Source of the DNA: Linnemannia elongata
Lineage: Eukaryota; Mortierellomycota; Mortierellomycetes; Mortierellales; Mortierellaceae
Direction: 5' to 3'
DNA: 64,000 nt
Assembly (NCBI GenBank): GCA_036320915.1
Contig: JAXBDG010000001.1
Coordinates: forward strand, 4,610,001-4,674,000
Below the pieces are notes generated by a model that saw nothing but the letters and a program-made list of their open reading frames with translations, had not been told where the DNA came from and searched no databases. Positions within the stretch are counted from its first letter, which is position 1. The number at the start of each line of letters is the position of its first letter. The translations under genes and the position numbers were made by a program. Below, piece by piece: positions 58,517 through 64,000 of this stretch.

Positions 58517-61500
58517 ATGGAAGAGTTTCAACCGTTTCGCATTGCTGGCACAACAACTGATATCGAAAACATCGATGTCGATACTATCAATGGCCTCAAA
58601 GTCATCTTCTGGGAGGACATCGAGCAAGTCTTTCCAGGAGTTCAGCATATCCGCAATGGTAGTTCTGTTGTAAAGCTGCTTAGAGATTCGAATCAAACCA
58701 GGTATCGTAAGACTGTGCAAATGCCACACTCAACACCTGTATGGAACGTGACAACGAAGGACAATCAGGCTAATCAAGCATGGTGCTTGTACTGTCATTA
58801 TAGAATCATGCCTCACTGTATCAGGCACTATCCAGGTGTAGTCTTGGACGTTGTTTTGTTCTCTGCTGCCAATCGTGTTCATGTCGACTCGCCGATGGCA
58901 ACTCCACTTGCCAATAACCGAGCCGACACTTCCGCCAATCCTCCTGGCAATCCTTCAACCGCTGCCTCAACCGATGCCCCTGCCGTTGCTTCAACTACCA
59001 AGCCTCCCGCCCATCCTCTCGCCAGTCCTCGGGCTGATGCTTCCGCTGATCCTCCTGCCAATGCTCCTGCCACCAATCCTCCCGCCGAGTCTCCCGCCAA
59101 TGCCCCCACAAATACTCTTTCCGAAAATCCTCGTGCCAATCCTTCCACCAATGCTTCCATCGATGTTCCTGCCAGTCCTCCCGTCGATGCTCCCGTTGAT
59201 GTTCCCGTCAATCCTCTTGCCAGTGCCCCCATCAATCCTCTCGTTAATCAACTTCCTCCACCCAATGCTCCTATCTATGTTCCCACCGATTTTCCAACCA
59301 ACAGTCGACCATACCCTCATATTCCAGGCGCAATAGCTGATGTGCTCCCCGCCAACCCTCCATCAAGCTCGTCCGAAAAAGGATCCGAAAGAAACTTCAC
59401 CACGGCGCTTGCTGAGTCTGTTCCTACTCTTGCCATAACTGCGGAGACTTCCATCGACCACCCATCTACCGAGCTATGTCAGGGATTCCAGAGTGCAGTC
59501 ATTCATAAGCTGGATGGACTCCACGATCAAGGCGCTAAAACACAGCAGCTCGCTCAAGAGATCTTGAAATTACAAAAGCAGATGAATGACCGATTGATCT
59601 TGATCCAAAGCAAGACCGAGGCCATCCTGAACCAACAATTGGAGCTTGCGGAGTATCCCATTCCTCGGTTGTTTATTGTCTTGCCAGAAGAAGTGACCAA
59701 GTACGATCCTGGCAACTGGTTCAGGAACAAGTTTCGCCTGCATTTCGTCTGTGAATGCGGCAAGCACACCGAACCAAGTAACAGCAAGGTGGCGCATCAC
59801 CTCCACCTGGCAAAACATGAGGGGTACCTCGTTCGTGAGCCAACCGAGTTCTTCAAGAAATATGGTCCGTTTCTTTTGTTGATGCTTGAGCTGATCAAGT
59901 TCGGAACAAGCGTCGCAGGCCATGTCGTACCTGCCTTGGCAAGCCTCAAGGTCGTCGAGCTGGTTGATAGCGTCCAACACACAGTCGAGTCAGTCACGGC
60001 CAAGATTGATTACTCGCTCGAATGTATCGACAGTCAGTTGGCAAAAGTTCAAGCATCATCACCAGGAGATTTCGCCATCACTGAGCCTCGAACGGAAATG
60101 ACGGAGCAAGACCTGGCCAACTATTTGAGGGATGTCGAGGGTCTTGAAGGTGTCGAGCTACGCCAGTTGGGGTCGTTCTTGAAGACATCGGAGGAAGAGA
60201 ATCTTCTTGGAAACCTATATCGAATGACCACTTCGGATGGCCATGTCAAATGGGTCTGCCGAGACCACTACCGAGCCTGTTATCAAGAGAAGCACGTCCA
60301 GAAGCTCCGCGATGTGGTCAAGCTGGCACGAGGAGAGTTTAATGAGCAGCTGGGGAGGGTCGAAATAGTTCTGGAGTCCAGGTTCGCCGCCGATGAGTTT
60401 TACAGTGCCGTCAGCAAAGCCAAGGGTGTCCTCGAACTCAATGTGGAACTGAGGTGGGAGTGCACCAGGAGCGATCTTGAGGCCTTCCACAATGCACTCA
60501 AGAAATCAAGAGTACCAGTGCTTCGACTTGATCTCGGACAATTTGGAACAACCCTCGGCCACACTACCTTCAGCAAATTAATACCAGCATCCCGTTACAA
60601 AGCACTTTCCAGCATCACTGAACTTCGGAGTATGAAAACGGTCCGTATTGTCCTGCCCAAGGACTTCGCTATGCTTTCCAGTTTTCACCCAAAAAGACCA
60701 TCTCATCTTCTCGAGTTATCTTTTGAGTTGGTAGCTGGACCGTTTGGAGCAAAGGAAATAGTGCCACTAGCAGATGCGCTCAAGACCAACTCGACTCTGA
60801 CCGCCCTGGACTTGCAGGACAACAAGATCGGATCCCGCGAAGCTCAGATAATAGCTGAGGCGCTGAAGACCAACTCGACTTTAATCACTCTGCATCTGGG
60901 GAACAACATGATCGGAGACAACGGAGCTCAGTCCCTGTCTGTGGCACTCAAGATCAACTCGTCTCTGGCCACTTTGGACTTGAAAAGAAACTCGATTACA
61001 GACGTCGGAGCCAAGGCGCTCTCCGAGGTACTCAAGACCAACTCGAATCTGACCATTTTGGACTTGCACAACAACAAGGTCGGAGACAACGGAGCTCAGG
61101 CCCTTGCCGAAGCGCTCAGGACCAACTCGACTTTGGCAACTTTAGATTTGCGGGGCAACTCGATCAATTACAGTGGAGTTCATGCGCTGTGGAATGTACT
61201 CGAGATCAACTCGAATCTGACCACTTTGGACTTGACGAGCAACTTGATCCCAGTCAAAGCAGCAAAGGCACTGTCTGAGGCGCTCAAGTTATTCTCGACT
61301 TTGACCTCTTTGGACTTGCAGGAGAAGGGGATCGGATCCGACGGAGTCAAGGCGCTGGCTGAGGCACTCAAGACCAACTCGACCCTGACCACTTTGGACT
61401 TGTACAGTAACTCGATCGGAGACGACGGAGCCAAGGCGCTGGCTCAGGCACTCAAGACCAACTCGACCCTGACCACTTTGAACTTGCGCTACAACTCGAT

Positions 61501-62839
61501 CGGAGACGACGGAGCCAAGGCGCTGGCTCAGGCACTCAAGACCAACTCGACCCTGACCACTTTGAACTTGACGTCCGACTCGATCGGATCCGACGGAGCC
61601 AAGGCGCTGGCTCAGGCACTCAAGACCAACTCGACCCTGACCACTTTGGACTTGTACAGTAACTCGATAGGAGACGACGGAGCCAAGGCGCTGGCTGATT
61701 CACTCAAGACCAACTCGACCCTGACCACTTTGAACTTGATGTCCAACTCGATCGGATCCGACGGAGCCAAGGCGCTGGCTCAGGCACTCAAGACCAACTC
61801 GACCCTGACCACTTTGAACTTGCAGGAGAATGGGATCGGAGACGACGGAGCCAAGGCGCTGGCTGAGGCACTCAAGACCAACTCGACCCTGACCACTTTG
61901 AACTTCTACAGTAACTCGATCGGAGACGACGGAGCCAAGGCACTGGCTGATTCACTCAAGACCAACTCGACCCTGACCACTTTGAACTTGACGTCCAACT
62001 CGATCGGATCCGACGGAGCCAAGGCGCTGGCTCAGGCACTCAAGACCAACTCGATCCTGACCACTTTGAACTTGACGTCCGACTCGATCGGATCCGACGG
62101 AGCCAAGGCGCTGGCTGATTCACTCAAGACCAACTCGACCCTGACCACTTTGGACTTGTACAACAACTCGATCGGAGACGACGGAGCCAAGGCGCTAGCT
62201 CAGGCACTCAAGACTAACTCGACCCTGACCACTTTGAACTTGGCGTCCAACTCGATCAGATCCGACGGAGCTAAGGCGCTGGCTGAGGCACTCGAGACCA
62301 ACTCGACCCTGACCACTTTGAACTTGTACAGTAACTCGATCGGAGACGACGGAGCCAAGGCGCTGGCTGAGGCACTCGAGACCAACTCGACCCTGACCAC
62401 TTTGAACTTGTACAGTAACTCGATCGGAGACGACGGAGCCAAGGCGCTGGCTGAGGCACTCAAGACCTACTCGACCCTGACCACTTTGGACTTGACGTTC
62501 AACTCGATCGGATCCGACGGAGCCAAGGCGCTGGCTCAGGCACTCAAGACCAACTCGACCCTGACCACTTTGGACTTGACGTTCAACTCGATCGGAGACG
62601 ACGGAGCCAAGGCGCTGGCTGATTCACTCAAGACCAACTCGACCCTGACCACTTTGAACTTGCGCTACAACTCGATCGGAGACGACGGAGCCAAGGCGCT
62701 GGCTCAGGCACTCAAGACCAACTCGACCCTGACCACTTTGGACTTGCGCTACAACTCGATCGGATCCGACGGAGCCAAGGCGCTGGCTGAGGCACTCAAG
62801 GCCAACTTAACCGTAACCATTACTGGCGACAAATTTTAG
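58517..62839 (+). CDS. Multi-domain LRR (ribonuclease-inhibitor type) protein with N-terminal FWxDI-type domain (1406 aa)
   Basis: Exon 1 58517-58701, intron 58702-58803 (GTATCG..ATAG, 102 bp), exon 2 58804-62839; the join is phase 2. The domain reads DTINGLKVIFWEDIEQVFPG, then RNGSSVVKLLRD, and after the intron HYPGVVLDVVLF (residues 1-82). Next come an Ala/Pro/Asn-rich repetitive linker (about 82-247), a coiled coil (about 307-345, ILKLQKQMNDRLILIQSK) and a conserved-looking region (about 346-457) with FRLHFVCECGKHT and HLAKHEGYLVREPTEFFKKY. Residues about 500-710 are alpha/beta without a known motif. Then 24 LRRs of 28 residues and a short cap end the protein. No Walker A motif was seen, so it is not a classical NLR. 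It is probably an intracellular recognition or scaffold protein. The start at 58517 aligns with the domain; the frame is open further upstream but without content. Confidence 0.88.
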   Translation: MEEFQPFRIAGTTTDIENIDVDTINGLKVIFWEDIEQVFPGVQHIRNGSSVVKLLRDSNQTRYRKTVQMPHSTPVWNVTTKDNQANQAWCLYCHYRIMPHCIRHYPGVVLDVVLFSAANRVHVDSPMATPLANNRADTSANPPGNPSTAASTDAPAVASTTKPPAHPLASPRADASADPPANAPATNPPAESPANAPTNTLSENPRANPSTNASIDVPASPPVDAPVDVPVNPLASAPINPLVNQLPPPNAPIYVPTDFPTNSRPYPHIPGAIADVLPANPPSSSSEKGSERNFTTALAESVPTLAITAETSIDHPSTELCQGFQSAVIHKLDGLHDQGAKTQQLAQEILKLQKQMNDRLILIQSKTEAILNQQLELAEYPIPRLFIVLPEEVTKYDPGNWFRNKFRLHFVCECGKHTEPSNSKVAHHLHLAKHEGYLVREPTEFFKKYGPFLLLMLELIKFGTSVAGHVVPALASLKVVELVDSVQHTVESVTAKIDYSLECIDSQLAKVQASSPGDFAITEPRTEMTEQDLANYLRDVEGLEGVELRQLGSFLKTSEEENLLGNLYRMTTSDGHVKWVCRDHYRACYQEKHVQKLRDVVKLARGEFNEQLGRVEIVLESRFAADEFYSAVSKAKGVLELNVELRWECTRSDLEAFHNALKKSRVPVLRLDLGQFGTTLGHTTFSKLIPASRYKALSSITELRSMKTVRIVLPKDFAMLSSFHPKRPSHLLELSFELVAGPFGAKEIVPLADALKTNSTLTALDLQDNKIGSREAQIIAEALKTNSTLITLHLGNNMIGDNGAQSLSVALKINSSLATLDLKRNSITDVGAKALSEVLKTNSNLTILDLHNNKVGDNGAQALAEALRTNSTLATLDLRGNSINYSGVHALWNVLEINSNLTTLDLTSNLIPVKAAKALSEALKLFSTLTSLDLQEKGIGSDGVKALAEALKTNSTLTTLDLYSNSIGDDGAKALAQALKTNSTLTTLNLRYNSIGDDGAKALAQALKTNSTLTTLNLTSDSIGSDGAKALAQALKTNSTLTTLDLYSNSIGDDGAKALADSLKTNSTLTTLNLMSNSIGSDGAKALAQALKTNSTLTTLNLQENGIGDDGAKALAEALKTNSTLTTLNFYSNSIGDDGAKALADSLKTNSTLTTLNLTSNSIGSDGAKALAQALKTNSILTTLNLTSDSIGSDGAKALADSLKTNSTLTTLDLYNNSIGDDGAKALAQALKTNSTLTTLNLASNSIRSDGAKALAEALETNSTLTTLNLYSNSIGDDGAKALAEALETNSTLTTLNLYSNSIGDDGAKALAEALKTYSTLTTLDLTFNSIGSDGAKALAQALKTNSTLTTLDLTFNSIGDDGAKALADSLKTNSTLTTLNLRYNSIGDDGAKALAQALKTNSTLTTLDLRYNSIGSDGAKALAEALKANLTVTITGDKF
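60760..62790 (+). repeat. Array of 24 coding LRR units, 84 bp each
   Basis: The unit consensus is LKTNSTLTTLDLYSNSIGDD with a GAKALAEA end. Units 1-7 are diverged. Units 8-24 (from about 61372) are nearly identical at DNA level and differ in a few fixed places: D or N in LxL, the two residues after it, GDDG or GSDG, and AQA, AEA or ADS. Confidence 0.95.
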
Positions 62840-62912
62840 CGACAGTTTATGTCTCATTAAAATACTTTATAAAATTAGTCTGGGGTTGCAGTGGCCACTT
62901 GAAGTTCAGGTG

Positions 62913-62916
<4 letters not shown>

Positions 62917-62943
<27 letters not shown>

Positions 62944-63190
62944 GTCTGCTATATCGCCCGCAGGAGGCTTTGATTTTTTTAAGAGGGACTACGACTACTT
63001 GGAAGACATAGGGAGGAGAGATGGTTGGGACATTGAGGCCGTTCCAGGCTGAAGAAGAGAGGTTTCCTGGCGGGATTAGAGCCATCGCTGACTGAAGAAA
63101 GACTGATTTTACCGGGGTTTGATTCAGGGACCTCTCTTAAGCCACAACAAGAGGAGTGCAGTTTAACCACTTTCACTTGGTGGCTAGTAT
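62917..63190 (-). mobile_element. Possible tRNA-derived SINE
   Basis: Read on the minus strand, a tRNA-like head at 63100-63185 (AGTGGTTAAACTGCACTCCT, then GAGGTCCCTGAATCAAACCC, resembling A and B boxes) is followed by a body of about 150 bp and a poly-A of about 27 (the T tract at 62917-62943). Head, body and tail are in SINE order. I could not find a convincing target-site duplication, and the arms do not fold as a good tRNA. Confidence 0.4.
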
Positions 63191-63464
63191 TTGTTTATAA
63201 AGAAAACTATGGACCTCCTGATGTGTCATGTCTATTGTCTATTTTGTATACTTCTCTCAATGGCGCAATACAAAATGTGAGAAAATAACAGTGCGGACGA
63301 AAAAAGAAATTGCTCCCCCTAGTAGAAGGGGATCCATGCCACAAACCCCAAGACGCACCTAGACATCCAGGTATAAGGTCTAAGCAAGCTACCCCTCAGC
63401 TCACCCATGGATCCTCCTATCCTTCTACCCCACTACTACAACCACCACCACCACTTACATTCTC

Positions 63465-64000
63465 TCACGCGCGCCCCATCTGCATAATCAAAACAATCAT
63501 AGCAGTCCATCCCGTAAACGGATGGCTCCGCTGTCCATGACCCGTCTTATCGTTATACTGCTCCCACACATATCCTGTCCGTTCATATTCCTAATTATAA
63601 AAAGGCACACATTTACACGAAAAAAAGTTAGAAAAAAAAGCAGAGTGTTTTGGGTGGGGCATATATATGTTAGGCAGGAATGGGTGGCGCAAGGCTGGTA
63701 AACAACTTACGCTGTAGATGTTCTTGATGAGGTTGTCGCGCAACTCGTTGTAGACCTTTGCGGCCTTCTCGCGGTAAGGACCCTTCTCGACATAGTGCTA
63801 CAAGGGCGAAACATTTTAACACAGAATATCAGCAAAATCAGTACAACGGCCTTGCAACTCGATATGCCTCGCGCACAAAACAGGCAAAGGGGGCACAAAA
63901 GAGAGATTAATCAAGAAAAACGTTGACGACTTACAGTCTTGAGGGCATGAAGGGCAAGATAATTAACATTAATCCAAATTGGCCCCTTCCAGTAATTCTC
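63465..64000 (-). CDS. Mannosyl-oligosaccharide glucosidase (glucosidase I, GH63), C-terminal part
   Basis: The last three exons are 63935-64000 (running off the right edge), 63711-63797 and 63465-63590, with introns 63798-63934 and 63591-63710 (both GTAAGT..TAG). They read [20 protein letters not shown], then [20 protein letters not shown], then [20 protein letters not shown] and [16 protein letters not shown], stop. These are the conserved C-terminal motifs of ER glucosidase I, which removes the outermost glucose from the N-glycan precursor on new glycoproteins. The WEQYND motif is near the usual active-site end of the (alpha/alpha)6 barrel. The rest of the protein, including the signal anchor, lies beyond the window. 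This is an ordinary housekeeping gene, unrelated to the repeat-protein families. Confidence 0.92.

Noticed and set aside
60760..62790. Regular 84-bp repeats resembling a repeat-spacer array
   Set aside because: The repeat is continuous, in frame and encodes 28-residue LRRs; there are no unique spacers, so it is not a CRISPR array.
58517..62839. Classical NLR (NACHT/NB-ARC) reading of the LRR protein
   Set aside because: No Walker A GxxxxGK(S/T) or other nucleotide-binding motif was found between the N-terminal domain and the LRRs.

Overview
The window reads as genomic DNA of an early-diverging filamentous fungus, most likely Mortierellomycotina (Mortierella sensu lato). The reasons are short spliceosomal introns of about 100-150 bp with GTA(A/T)GT-type donors, pyrimidine-rich 5' leaders, TATA-like boxes, OPT-family transporters, a GH63 glucosidase I, decayed DIRS-like and LINE-type retroelements, and a great expansion of Sel1-repeat genes. 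The lineage call is inference from gene style; no rRNA or other marker is present. All splice sites given here are my own reading of GT..AG sites checked for frame continuity.

Layout. (1) 1-17.5 kb is a tandem array of Sel1-repeat genes on the minus strand. One is nearly complete and runs off the left edge, and two are intact (11.3-13.6 and 14.8-17.1 kb). One is broken by a single missing base (8.2-10.2 kb), one is badly decayed (2.9-4.5 kb), and there are smaller relics. A cupin_5/DUF985 gene and two non-autonomous DNA transposons sit inside the array. (2) 17.5-33 kb holds two OPT transporter paralogs in opposite orientation (18.2-21.1 plus; 29.6-32.6 minus) with the same intron positions and phases. 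They flank a small secreted cysteine-rich gene, a cluster of nested inverted-repeat transposons, and two more Sel1 genes. (3) 33-37.5 kb holds a one-stop ORF, a decayed DIRS-like retroelement, a degenerate tandem repeat and a second small secreted cysteine-rich gene with a clear TATA box. (4) 37.9-41 kb is an unrecognised two-exon gene with TPR-like character, cut by one in-frame TAA. (5) 41.5-51.5 kb is a second Sel1 cluster: a head-to-head inverted pair, two pseudogenes, and a large 1005-aa member. (6) 52.9-55.5 kb is a third, more distant OPT/YSL-type transporter, followed by a decayed LINE. (7) 58.5-62.8 kb is a 1406-aa protein with 24 leucine-rich repeats of the ribonuclease-inhibitor type. 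A probable SINE and the 3' end of glucosidase I follow.

The main observation is that several of the Sel1 genes and the LRR gene share an N-terminal domain of about 80 residues (core pattern: hydrophobic-x-hydrophobic-W-x-D-I, then F/Y, then IR). In every case it is cut by one intron at the same position and in the same phase (phase 2). The domain is therefore exon-encoded and attached to two different kinds of repeat solenoid. One Sel1 subfamily keeps the intron and its junction but has lost the domain. Together with mosaic, rapidly duplicating repeats whose variation sits on the predicted concave face, this looks like a modular, birth-and-death family of recognition or scaffold proteins. Its function is not known from the sequence.
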